Shown here one piece after another: positions 30,711 through 38,874 of a DNA stretch of 54,650 nucleotides. How positions within the stretch are numbered: the first letter of the stretch is position 1; each line of letters starts with the position of its first letter. The notes beneath the pieces are model-generated. The model saw nothing but the letters and a program-made list of their open reading frames with translations. It ran no database searches and had not been told where the DNA came from. The DNA is from Deltaproteobacteria bacterium Ga0077550 (lineage in GTDB: Bacteria > Myxococcota_A > Polyangia > Nannocystales > Nannocystaceae), in assembly GCA_001464385.1 (NCBI GenBank), contig LNFB01000119.1, positions 1 through 54,650 on the forward strand, in the 5' to 3' direction. Position numbers and translations under genes: made by a program.

Positions 30711-32462
30711 ATGTTGCGCACGACCCCGCGCCCTTCCCCCTCGCCGAGCACATCGCTGGGCCTCGTCGCAGCACTGTCGCTGCTCGCCACGTCCGGCTGT
30801 CATGGCGGAGGCAGCGGTGACGGGGACGGCGGCGATGGGACCGACTCCGCGAGCGGCGGCACCGCTGGCACCGCGGACACCACCGCCGGCAGCGGCGATG
30901 ACGGCGACACCGGTGCCGACACCGGCGACGGCGTCGACATCGAGCCGGCGCCCGGCGGCATCCGTCGCCTCATCACGCGCGAGTACCTCACGACGATCGA
31001 GATGCTCCTCGGGCCAGAGGCAGCCGAGGCCGCGGATCCTCCGGTCGACACCGCGCAGGACGGCTTCCAGGCGGTGGGCGCCTCGTTGCTCGCCCTCGAC
31101 GCGGTCGCCGTCGAGCAGTACGAGACCTCGGCGGGCCTCATCGCCGACGCGGCGATCGCCAACCCGCTGCGGCTCGCCGAGACGGTGCCCTGCGTGATGG
31201 GTGCGCCGTCGGCCGCGTGCTACGAGGACGTCGCGCGGGACTTCGGGCGGCTCGCGTTCCGTCGCCCCCTCGACGCCGACGAGATCGATCTCCTCGTCGA
31301 GGTCGCCGAGCACGGCCAGAGCTGGGGCGAGGGCGACTTCGAGGTCGGTCTGCGCTACCAGCTCACGGCGATCCTGCAGATGCCGAGCTTCCTCTACCTC
31401 GTCGAGCTCGGCGAGCCCGACGAGCAGAGCGGCTACCGCAGGCTCAACCCCTACGAGCTCGCGACGCGCATGTCGATCTTCCTGCTCGGGCACGGGCCGA
31501 GCGCAGAGATGCTCGACCTCGCCGAGTCCGGCGGGCTCGACGACAACACCAAGATCCGCGCCCAGGCCCAGTCCCTCATCGGCGGCGTCGAGGCCCGCTC
31601 GGCCCTCGCGGGCTTCTTCGACGAGTACCTCCGGCTCGAGGACCTCGAGAACACCGCGAAGAACCCCGAGCTGTTCCCCGACTACTCGGCGGACCTCGCC
31701 CGATCGATGCGACAGGAGAGCCAGCTCCTGGTCCACGACATCGTCTGGGAGCGCGACGCCGACTACCGCGAGCTCTTCACAGCCGACTACACCTTCGTCA
31801 ACGACCGGCTCGCCGCGCTCTACGGCATGACGCCACCCGACCAGCCGGGGATCTACGAGCGCGCCGAGTGGCCCGCCGACCAGCACCGCGCCGGCTACCT
31901 CTCTCAGGCCAGCTTCCTCACCCATCAGTCGAGCTCGCTGCGGAACTCGCCGACCAAGCGCGGCCGCTTCGTGCAGCAGTCCGTGCTGTGCACCGACATC
32001 CCGCCACCGCCGCCCGGCGTGGTCCCGACGCTGCCCGATCTCCCCGGGGACATCACGCTGCGCGAGCTGCTGCTCATGCACCTCGAGGAGCCGTCGTGCG
32101 CGACCTGCCACGCGGCCACCGACCCGGTCGGCTTCGCGTTCGAGTACTTCGACGCGATCGGGGCCTACCGCACCTCGGAGCCCAACGGCCTGCCCGTCAC
32201 CGCCCAAGGCGAGATCGCCGACTTCGGGAGCTGGGAGAACGCGGCCGAGCTCGCCGAGGTCGTCGCGGCCGATCCGCGGACGAGCGCATGTGTCGTCAAG
32301 AACCTCATCCGAGGCTCGCTGGGTCACCGCGAGACGTCCGGCGAGGGCGACGCGATCGCGGCGCTCGACCAGACCTTCGGCGAGAACGGCTACAGCGTCC
32401 AGACGCTGCTCGTCGAGTTCCCCACCAGTCCCCTCTTCCAGCTGGTCGACGAGCCCAAGTAG
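30711..32462 (+). CDS. DUF1592/DUF1588-family lipoprotein with CxxCH motif
   Basis: 583 residues from ATG 30711 (GGGAG upstream, followed by a signal ending LLATSGC). A Gly/Asp/Thr linker is followed by the multi-domain arrangement typical of the planctomycete/myxobacterial family: an N-terminal segment with RRLITREYLTTIEMLLG (DUF1587-like), FRRPLDADEIDLL (DUF1595), the DUF1592 core (MPSFLYLVELGE, YELATRMSIFLLG, LFTADYTFVNDRLAALYG), DUF1588 with SCATCHAATDPVGFAFEYFD (one CxxCH), and DUF1585 at the end. It is thought to be exported; the single CxxCH might bind haem, but this is unproven. AGGAG overlapping its stop serves the next gene, which is its usual partner. Confidence 0.9.
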   Translation: MLRTTPRPSPSPSTSLGLVAALSLLATSGCHGGGSGDGDGGDGTDSASGGTAGTADTTAGSGDDGDTGADTGDGVDIEPAPGGIRRLITREYLTTIEMLLGPEAAEAADPPVDTAQDGFQAVGASLLALDAVAVEQYETSAGLIADAAIANPLRLAETVPCVMGAPSAACYEDVARDFGRLAFRRPLDADEIDLLVEVAEHGQSWGEGDFEVGLRYQLTAILQMPSFLYLVELGEPDEQSGYRRLNPYELATRMSIFLLGHGPSAEMLDLAESGGLDDNTKIRAQAQSLIGGVEARSALAGFFDEYLRLEDLENTAKNPELFPDYSADLARSMRQESQLLVHDIVWERDADYRELFTADYTFVNDRLAALYGMTPPDQPGIYERAEWPADQHRAGYLSQASFLTHQSSSLRNSPTKRGRFVQQSVLCTDIPPPPPGVVPTLPDLPGDITLRELLLMHLEEPSCATCHAATDPVGFAFEYFDAIGAYRTSEPNGLPVTAQGEIADFGSWENAAELAEVVAADPRTSACVVKNLIRGSLGHRETSGEGDAIAALDQTFGENGYSVQTLLVEFPTSPLFQLVDEPK

Positions 32463-32470
32463 GAGTCCCC

Positions 32471-33844
32471 ATGACCAGGTTTTCGCTCAGTCGACGCACG
32501 ATGCTCCGCGGTCTCTTCGGTGGCGCGACCGTTTCGGTCGGGCTGCCGCTGCTCGAGTGCATGCTCAACGCCAACGGCACCGCCCTCGCTGGCGGTGGGG
32601 CGTTGCCCCTGCGCTTCTTGATGTACTACTGGGCCGACGGGGTGAACCTCGGCGACTTCGAGCCGGGACAGATCGGCGCCGACTGGTCGCTGTCGCCCGC
32701 GATGGCGTCCCTCGCCCCGGTGAAGGACTACATCAACCTGGTGACCGGCCTGCAGAACCACTGCGCGCAGCGGATCACGCACCACGAGGGGATGACCGTC
32801 TTCAACGGCTACTCGTTCCTCAACGCCCAGGGCGGCGGCCTGAGCACCAACGCCGGCGGCCCGACCATCGACCAGCTGATCGCCGATGCCATCGGCGCGC
32901 AGACGGCGGTGCGCTCGGTGCAAGTCCGCGTGTCGAAGCGCGAGAGCACCGACGGCGACGGCGGCACCACCGTGACCGCGATCTCGCACCGCGGCACGCC
33001 GGGGAACCTCACCCCGCAGATCCCCCAGGAGAACCCCGTCGAGGTCTTCCAGTACCTCTTCGGCAACTTCACCCCGGGCGTCGACGACCGCAGCGAGCGG
33101 ACCCACGTCCTCGACGCGGTCAAGGCCGACGTCGCGCGGCTGAAGCCCAAGCTCGGCACGGTCGACCGCCAGCGGCTCGACGCGCACCTGACCAACATCG
33201 ACGAGCTGCAGGCGAAGATCAACGCCATGCCGCCGAGCTGCCAGCTGCCCGACGAGCCGACCGAGACCAACACCGACATGGGCGGCCAGGAGCCGATCAC
33301 GTCAGTGGTCGAGGCGCACGCCTCGCTCATCGCCTATGCGTTCGCGTGCGACGTGACCCGCGTGGCGTCGATCCTCTTCAAGAAGTTCGTGTCGTCGACG
33401 GTGTTCGACGAGATCGACGCGAGCGAGGCCCACCACAGCGCGAGCCACAACGGCCCCGACGACACCAACTGGCGCAACGGCGTCGAGTACTCGATGCAGA
33501 AGCTCTCGCAGGTCCTGCAGATCCTGCAGAACACCGAGGAGGTCGGCGGGACCAACCTCCTCGACTCGACCATCGTCTACGCGAGCACCGATTGCTCGAC
33601 CGGCGCGAGCCACTCGATCGAGCGCCAGCCGATCATCTTGGCCGGGCACGGTCGCAACTACCTCAAGTACCCCGGCGTCCACTACCAAGGGACGCCGTGG
33701 AACGGCGACGACTTCTCGCCGAACGCGAGCGGCAACACGAGCGACGTGCTGCTCGCGTGCCTGCAGGCGTTCGACCCGGCGGCGACCTCCGTCGGCGGGG
33801 GCGCGCCGGAGTCGAACTCGCCCCTCACCGCGGTCGTCGCCTGA
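32471..33844 (+). CDS. DUF1552 protein with Tat-type signal
   Basis: 457 residues. The start follows TAGGAG by 4-5 nt, where TAG is the stop of the DUF1592 gene. N-terminus SLSRRTMLRGLFGG carries a twin-arginine motif, suggesting export in folded form, perhaps with a cofactor. The body matches DUF1552 (sulfatase/alkaline-phosphatase-like superfamily): FLMYYWADGVN, HHEGMTVFNGYSF, GPTIDQLIAD, and late VYASTDCSTGASHS with PIILAGHG. DUF1592 and DUF1552 genes occur together widely in Planctomycetes and Myxococcota, so the proteins probably work together outside the cytoplasm. The reaction is unknown. The stop is 1 bp from the stop of the convergent methyltransferase gene. Confidence 0.9.
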   Translation: MTRFSLSRRTMLRGLFGGATVSVGLPLLECMLNANGTALAGGGALPLRFLMYYWADGVNLGDFEPGQIGADWSLSPAMASLAPVKDYINLVTGLQNHCAQRITHHEGMTVFNGYSFLNAQGGGLSTNAGGPTIDQLIADAIGAQTAVRSVQVRVSKRESTDGDGGTTVTAISHRGTPGNLTPQIPQENPVEVFQYLFGNFTPGVDDRSERTHVLDAVKADVARLKPKLGTVDRQRLDAHLTNIDELQAKINAMPPSCQLPDEPTETNTDMGGQEPITSVVEAHASLIAYAFACDVTRVASILFKKFVSSTVFDEIDASEAHHSASHNGPDDTNWRNGVEYSMQKLSQVLQILQNTEEVGGTNLLDSTIVYASTDCSTGASHSIERQPIILAGHGRNYLKYPGVHYQGTPWNGDDFSPNASGNTSDVLLACLQAFDPAATSVGGGAPESNSPLTAVVA

Positions 33845-33845
33845 T

Positions 33846-35207
33846 CTACGCGCCCCGGGTGGCGCGCCAGATCTCCCGCAGACAGCTCGTCACGCCCGCG
33901 GTCGCAACCGCGGGCGGCAGCGAGTAGTCGCGCACGAGGATCGCTGCGATCTGCTCGGTGCTCCGCGCCCCGTCGACGAGCGCGACGACGGTCGTGAACA
34001 GCGGGTGCGGGGCGCGGTAGCCGTCGATGCCCTCGAAGCGCGGCACCGCGAGGCTCGGCTGCCCGAGCCACGCCGGCTCGTCCGGCGCCGCGCTCGTGCC
34101 CTCGACGTCGCCCGCCCGGGCGACGAAGCTCAGCACCGTCTCTCGTCGGCCACGGGTGCACGCGGGCGACTGCAGGTACGTGAGCCGATCCGCGCGGTGC
34201 TGCTCGATGTGCAGGCCCGCCGTCGGCGCGATGGCCAGGACCTCGTCGGCGGCGTAGCGCGCGGCCACGCCGGTGTACGCCGGGTTGTAGATGAGCGGCC
34301 CATGGTTGATCCAACGCCCGCCCGGCACCAACACCCGGCGGATCTGCGGGAGCAACGTCGCCAGATCGCGCGGCACCTGGTCGATGAACCACGGCGTCAG
34401 CACGGTGTCGAAGCTGGCGTCGGCGAAGGGCAGCACGAGGGCGTCCGCGAACAGGTGCACGAACCCGGTCGTGGGCCCGTCGGCGGCGAAGAGCTGCCGA
34501 TCGACCGCGACGTGGGCCAGATCCGGTGGAGCGACCGGCACCTCCATCAGACGCACGCGCAGCCCGGCGAGCACGCGCCGCGACACGATCATCGGCAGCG
34601 GGTTGATGTCGACGGCGACCGTCAGCGAGGCCGCGCCGAAGCGGTGCAGATCGGCGGCGAGGCGACAGGCGCCGGCGCCGAGCACCAGCATCGCGCCCAG
34701 CCGCGGCGCTGACCCGAGCACCGCGGAGACTGCCGCGAGGGCGTCGCGGTTCTCGGTGCTGCCGTCGGCGTCCCAGCCCCAGTCGCGGTGGATCTGGTGG
34801 AAGTACGAGGACGTCGAGCCCTCGCCGGGGACGCCGTCCGGCTCGGGCGCGGTGCGCTTGGCCGGGGTGATGCCCGCCTCGGCGAACAACCCGACCACGA
34901 GGCCGCGGTGGATCAGCATGCCCTCGGCGTGCCGCTCGAGCCGCGCCCTCGTGGTCGGGTGCAGGGTCTGCGTCGCTGCGTCCGCGATCATCCGCGCCCG
35001 CAGGGACTCATTGATGGTCTCGAACTCCGCGAGCCGGAACCGCCACTGATCCACGAGCTCGTGCGGCCGCGCCATCACGACGGGGATGCCGTCGTATGCC
35101 GGGAACGTGAACCGGCACGCGGTGCACGTCGGTGGCTCGTCGACGCACCGGCCGGCGCAGCGGGGACACCGGAGCTTCGACACCCAGGACTCGGCGGCCG
35201 CGGTCAC
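33846..35207 (-). CDS. Class I methyltransferase with N-terminal zinc ribbon and PqqD-like C-terminus
   Basis: 453 residues from a GTG. Residues 14-31 form a CPxC...CxxC zinc ribbon like Trm112 or radical-SAM-associated methyltransferases. The SAM-binding core (about 170-350) has LVLGAGACRLAADL (motif I), VAVDIN, FDTVLTPWFIDQVPRDL and VLVPGGRWINHGPLIY. The last two resemble the N2227/carnosine N-methyltransferase family. The C-terminal 65 residues (HPLFTTVVALVDGARSTEQIAAIL, in part) look like a PqqD-type peptide-binding winged helix, which would suggest a peptide or protein substrate. TACGAT (minus, 35217-35222) lies 9 nt before the start. It sits 18 bp downstream of the vWA lipoprotein gene. 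Substrate unknown. Confidence 0.85.
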   Translation of the reverse strand: MTAAAESWVSKLRCPRCAGRCVDEPPTCTACRFTFPAYDGIPVVMARPHELVDQWRFRLAEFETINESLRARMIADAATQTLHPTTRARLERHAEGMLIHRGLVVGLFAEAGITPAKRTAPEPDGVPGEGSTSSYFHQIHRDWGWDADGSTENRDALAAVSAVLGSAPRLGAMLVLGAGACRLAADLHRFGAASLTVAVDINPLPMIVSRRVLAGLRVRLMEVPVAPPDLAHVAVDRQLFAADGPTTGFVHLFADALVLPFADASFDTVLTPWFIDQVPRDLATLLPQIRRVLVPGGRWINHGPLIYNPAYTGVAARYAADEVLAIAPTAGLHIEQHRADRLTYLQSPACTRGRRETVLSFVARAGDVEGTSAAPDEPAWLGQPSLAVPRFEGIDGYRAPHPLFTTVVALVDGARSTEQIAAILVRDYSLPPAVATAGVTSCLREIWRATRGA

Positions 35208-35225
35208 GTCCGCGGCATCGTACCG

Positions 35226-36893
35226 TCAACGCGACAGGCCGGGGCAGTCGAGCTCCGGGGCCTGCGACACCACGCAGTCGGCCTTGACCAGCGAGCCGTT
35301 CGCGCGCTCGCCCGCCGCCGTCCGCTTCACCTCGAACTGCAGGTTCCAGCCCTCCTCCACGCAGGTCTCGTGCATCTCGTCGGGGTCGACGATCGCGCGG
35401 TAGCAGACGTCTGCGCCCTCCGGGAACTCGATCGCCACCGCAGTGCCGCCGCAGGGCTCGAGCTCCGCCGTGTGCACCGTGCCGTCGACGTCGGCGTACT
35501 CCTCGGTGAGCGTGCAGGTCGGATCGACCCCCACCGCGACCGCGTCCGTGTCGGCGACGCACGTCGACATGCACGCCGGCCGCAGCTGCTTGCCGATGAT
35601 GTCGGCGATCTGCTCCAGCGCCGGCGTGTAGTCGTCGGCGCAGACCGAGTAGATGTTGCGATCTTGGGTCGCGTCGCTCAGCGCGAACGCCTCGGCGAAC
35701 GCCCGCAGTCGCACGGGCGGCACCGCCTCGCCGGCGGCCGTCTGGCACCCGGGTCCGATGCCGTTGCGCCGCTGGAAGTCCGCGTTCGCCCCGGTGCCAT
35801 CGGCGTAGACCAGGTCGGCGCCGCCCGTCGCGTAGTTGTCGGGCACGCCGCCGAGCACAGCCACGACCACCTCGGCGTCGGGGTTGAACTCCCGCTTGGC
35901 GTCCTCGAGCCGCTGCACGTACTCGACGTACTGCGCGACGTCGTAGAGCACCGAGTCGTCGGGCCCGGCCGGTTCGCCGTCGATGCCGAAGTTCGCCGGG
36001 TGGCACTCGTCGTAGGTCCCCGGACCGCCGCTGCACTCGACGCCCGCGAACCAGCACACCTCGGAGGTCGGCGTCGTCGCGCCGTCGTTCTGCTCGCTCC
36101 AGAAAACATGATTGCCCTCGGGATCCCACACGGTGCGGAACTCGGGCGAGTTGCGGGCCGAGCAGTCCTCCTCGTCGGTGACCAGCACGAGCGCCAGCAG
36201 TGCGCCGGGGCGCACGAACCCGTAGCTCGCCTCGGTCGAGGTGCTCGCGCGCTCGAGCGCGAGGCGCATCGACTCGAGCGTCGACTCGAAGCCGCAGCCC
36301 GCGATGCCCTGGGGCCCGAAGCACTCGAACGCCGACGCCGGCGTCACGCCCTCGGGCAGGTTGGTGCCCTGGCTGCCGCGCTCGATCCACGGACGTGCGC
36401 GCAGGTCCGGCTCGAGGGCGATCCGGCTGGGCGTGGTCTCGAGGCTCTCGTGGTCGCAGATCGACGCGCACGCCTCCTCGTAGCGATCGATGAGGCCCGT
36501 CTCCTCCATGAACCGGAACTCGCCCATGCGGCCCAGGCAGCTCGCGAGCTGGAGCTTGCCCTTCTCCGGGCCGGTGCTGCCGCAGTACGCGACGTGGCCG
36601 GCATCGGTGGTGGTCACGCCGATCCGGTAGTTGGCGTCGACGTCCTCGTGCTCGAGCTCGGCGATCAGCCGCTCGAAGTTGCGGGCCAGCGTCGCCTGCT
36701 CCTCGGCCATCGATCCCGAGTTGTCGATGACGAAGAGGATGTCGACGTCCTTGTTGATCGACAGCGGGAGATCGCCCGAGCCGACGCCCTGCGTCGAGTA
36801 CTCCGCGGGTTTGAGTGGATGATCGAGACACGCGGCCAGAGCTGTGAGCGTGCACAGTCCCGCGGCCGCGCCGATGTGGCGCTGCTTGCCCAT
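35226..36893 (-). CDS. von Willebrand factor A domain lipoprotein
   Basis: 555 residues from ATG 36893, preceded by AGGGGA. Signal ends at ALAAC (Cys22). A vWA-type domain starts at about 48 with FVIDNSGSM, giving the metal-ion-dependent adhesion site (Asp57, Ser59, Ser61). LVLVTDEEDCSARNS (about 233-247) carries the later acidic residues. The C-terminal half contains about 20 cysteines and short beta segments. This is a common myxobacterial secreted family whose role is probably divalent-metal-dependent protein binding. The open frame extends upstream to 37358, but the signal peptide and ribosome site fix the start. It is divergent from the maltoporin operon across 260 bp. Confidence 0.88.
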   Translation of the reverse strand: MGKQRHIGAAAGLCTLTALAACLDHPLKPAEYSTQGVGSGDLPLSINKDVDILFVIDNSGSMAEEQATLARNFERLIAELEHEDVDANYRIGVTTTDAGHVAYCGSTGPEKGKLQLASCLGRMGEFRFMEETGLIDRYEEACASICDHESLETTPSRIALEPDLRARPWIERGSQGTNLPEGVTPASAFECFGPQGIAGCGFESTLESMRLALERASTSTEASYGFVRPGALLALVLVTDEEDCSARNSPEFRTVWDPEGNHVFWSEQNDGATTPTSEVCWFAGVECSGGPGTYDECHPANFGIDGEPAGPDDSVLYDVAQYVEYVQRLEDAKREFNPDAEVVVAVLGGVPDNYATGGADLVYADGTGANADFQRRNGIGPGCQTAAGEAVPPVRLRAFAEAFALSDATQDRNIYSVCADDYTPALEQIADIIGKQLRPACMSTCVADTDAVAVGVDPTCTLTEEYADVDGTVHTAELEPCGGTAVAIEFPEGADVCYRAIVDPDEMHETCVEEGWNLQFEVKRTAAGERANGSLVKADCVVSQAPELDCPGLSR

Positions 36894-37021
36894 GATGTTC
36901 CCCTGTTCGAACCGAGGGCCACGCGAAGACAGTTGCGTGGTGCCGCCCGGCTCGCCTTCCGCTGGTACACACGCCGTGCCATCGGGCGTGGTTCCCGGAG
37001 CCCTCCGAGAGGACTGTGGTT

Positions 37022-37115
37022 GCCAACGCCGTTGGCGACGCGCCCGCGTGCCTCCACGGGCCCACGACCCCCCAACGAGGTTGGCGAGGTTGGCGAGGGT
37101 GACAACGCGGTTGTC
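37022..37115. promoter_or_regulatory. Three CAAC-N3-GTTG palindromes, candidate operators
   Basis: GCCAAC-gcc-GTTGGC (37022-37036), CCAAC-gag-GTTGG (37072-37084) and GACAAC-gcg-GTTGTC (37101-37115) share the core CAAC-N3-GTTG. Their centres are 49 and 30 bp apart. The third overlaps the TTGTCG -35-like hexamer of the porin promoter. GAGGTTGGC direct repeats lie between the second and third. The layout suits a dimeric regulator, for example a LacI-type one, acting by looping or cooperative binding. No regulator gene is in the window. Confidence 0.55.
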
Positions 37116-37142
37116 GAGCCCCGCTGGCTTTTCGTGTAGATT
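37111..37142 (+). promoter_or_regulatory. Putative promoter of the porin-amylase operon
   Basis: TTGTCG (37111-37116) is followed by TGTAGA (37135-37140, 18-bp spacing) or TAGATT (37137-37142, 20-bp spacing). The hexamer ends 11-13 nt before the GTG at 37154. The -35 is inside the third palindrome, which would allow repression. Confidence 0.45.
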
Positions 37143-37153
37143 TCGCGCCACGC

Positions 37154-38863
37154 GTGTCCCGCCACCGGCCCAGCTCCGTACTCGCCACCCGGTTCGACCG
37201 GCTGCTCGCCTGGGTGTCGCCGCGGACCATCGCCGCTGCGCTGCTGGGCACCACCGCGATGCCGGCTGCGGCCCACGCCGAGCCGGCCGCCGATGCGCCG
37301 AGCCCCGAGCCCGACGCACCGCCGACGCCGACGACCGAGCCCGACGCGGACGCGCCACGGGTCGACGCGCTCGAGCGCCGCATCGACACCCTCGAGCGGG
37401 AGCTCGAGGCGCTGCGCAAGGCCACGCCCGCGCCCACGGTGACGCCGAGCCCGACGGTCGCGCCGCCGACGCCCATCGCGACCCCTGATCGCCGCAGCCC
37501 CACGGCGACCCGCGCCGCCGCCGGCGACTCCCGCGACAACCGCTCGCCGGACTACGCCGACGGCTTCCACTTCGGCTCCTACGGCCGCGTCATCGCCGGC
37601 GGTGATCACCGCGGCCGGGCCGGCCGCGACGGCGACATCGTCGCCCGCGGCTCACGGCTCGACGAGTCGAACTACGCCGAGCTCGAGCTGCGCCGCGAGG
37701 ACTACTGGAAGGAGACCGGGGCCTACACGCGCATCGTCGCGACCGTGGCGTTCGGCAACCCCGTCTTCCACTACAACGGCCAGTTCGCCGCCAAGATCGG
37801 CCTGCGCAACCTCTACATCGAGGAGTCGGGCCTGGGCCTGAAGAACCTCAAGGTCTGGGCCGGCTCGCGGATGTACCGCGGCGACGACATCTACCTGCTC
37901 GACTTCTGGCCGCTCGACAACCTCAACACGCTGGGTGGCGGCCTCAGCTACGAGTTCATCCCCAACCTCGTGCTGCGGCTGCACAGCGGCGTGAACCAGC
38001 CCGACAACGCGTTCTTCGTGCAGGACGTGTCGCGGCCCCGGCCGCTGGGCCAGGTCGGCAGCCAGACGGTGCGCATCACCGATCGGCAGAAGTCGATCAG
38101 CAGCGCGCGGATCAGCCACATCTTCCCCATCGGCGAGTCCGGCGGGATCAAGCCGGTGCTGTACGGCGAGTTCCACTACACCGCCAGCGGTCAGCGCGAG
38201 CGCGAGACGTCGCAGTACGAGAGCCTGCCCGCCGACAAGGGCTTCACGATCGGCACGCAGATCGGGCTCTTCTCGGGCAAGCGCAGCTCCCACGTGAACC
38301 TCGTGTTCCGGTACTCGGGGGGCCTGGCGGCGTACGGCGAGTTCAACGCGCCGACGCGGCTGTCGCCCGAGCGCACGGCCAAGGGCGCCCGCGAGATCCT
38401 CGGGGCGCTGAGCGGCAACTACGAGATCGGCCCGTTCGGCGTGCTGCTCGGCTCGTACCTGCGATCGTTCCGCAACGCCAGCCCGGGCCTCGACGTCGAC
38501 GATGTCGGCGAGGGCATCATCATCGCGCGGCCGACGGTGTGGTTCGGCAAGATCGCGGGCCTCTCGGTCGAGGGCTCGTACCAGGCCCAGCGCCGCGGCG
38601 TGCTGCTCGGCCAGGCCGACGGCGGCCTGAAGCCCCAGTTCGCCCAGCTCGGCCGCGTCGGCCTGGTGCCGTTCCTGACGCCGGCCGGCCGTGGCAACTA
38701 CGCCCGGCCGCACATCCGACTCATCTACCTGCTGACGGTCCGCGACGCGGGCGCGCGGCGGCTCTACACCCCCGACGACGTCTTCGCGCTGCGCAAGGTC
38801 GACCACTTCATCGGCATGGGCGCCGAGTGGTGGTTCGGCTCGACGAGCTACTTCCGCGACTAG
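37154..38863 (+). CDS. Maltoporin (LamB)-family carbohydrate porin
   Basis: 569 residues from GTG. The signal peptide ends near AAHA (about residue 42). A Pro/Thr/Asp-rich region and a short coiled coil (ALERRIDTLERELEALRK, about 75-92) follow, then a second Pro/Thr spacer. The beta-barrel (about 135-569) begins with FHFGSYGRV. It has the LamB-type loop AGSRMYRGDDIYLLDFWPLDN (in part), and amphipathic strands throughout. It ends in EWWFGSTSYFRD rather than the usual terminal aromatic residue. It should let maltodextrins or related glucans diffuse across the outer membrane. The N-terminal coiled coil resembles the periplasmic extensions of other carbohydrate porins. It is translated 11 bp upstream of the third amylase gene, which supports a glucan role. 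Confidence 0.85.
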   Translation: MSRHRPSSVLATRFDRLLAWVSPRTIAAALLGTTAMPAAAHAEPAADAPSPEPDAPPTPTTEPDADAPRVDALERRIDTLERELEALRKATPAPTVTPSPTVAPPTPIATPDRRSPTATRAAAGDSRDNRSPDYADGFHFGSYGRVIAGGDHRGRAGRDGDIVARGSRLDESNYAELELRREDYWKETGAYTRIVATVAFGNPVFHYNGQFAAKIGLRNLYIEESGLGLKNLKVWAGSRMYRGDDIYLLDFWPLDNLNTLGGGLSYEFIPNLVLRLHSGVNQPDNAFFVQDVSRPRPLGQVGSQTVRITDRQKSISSARISHIFPIGESGGIKPVLYGEFHYTASGQRERETSQYESLPADKGFTIGTQIGLFSGKRSSHVNLVFRYSGGLAAYGEFNAPTRLSPERTAKGAREILGALSGNYEIGPFGVLLGSYLRSFRNASPGLDVDDVGEGIIIARPTVWFGKIAGLSVEGSYQAQRRGVLLGQADGGLKPQFAQLGRVGLVPFLTPAGRGNYARPHIRLIYLLTVRDAGARRLYTPDDVFALRKVDHFIGMGAEWWFGSTSYFRD

Positions 38864-38874
38864 AGGCGCGCCCC

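Noticed and set aside
35208..35225. TTGACGG just before the methyltransferase as a -35 element
   Set aside because: It is too close to the TACGAT hexamer to form a promoter with it.
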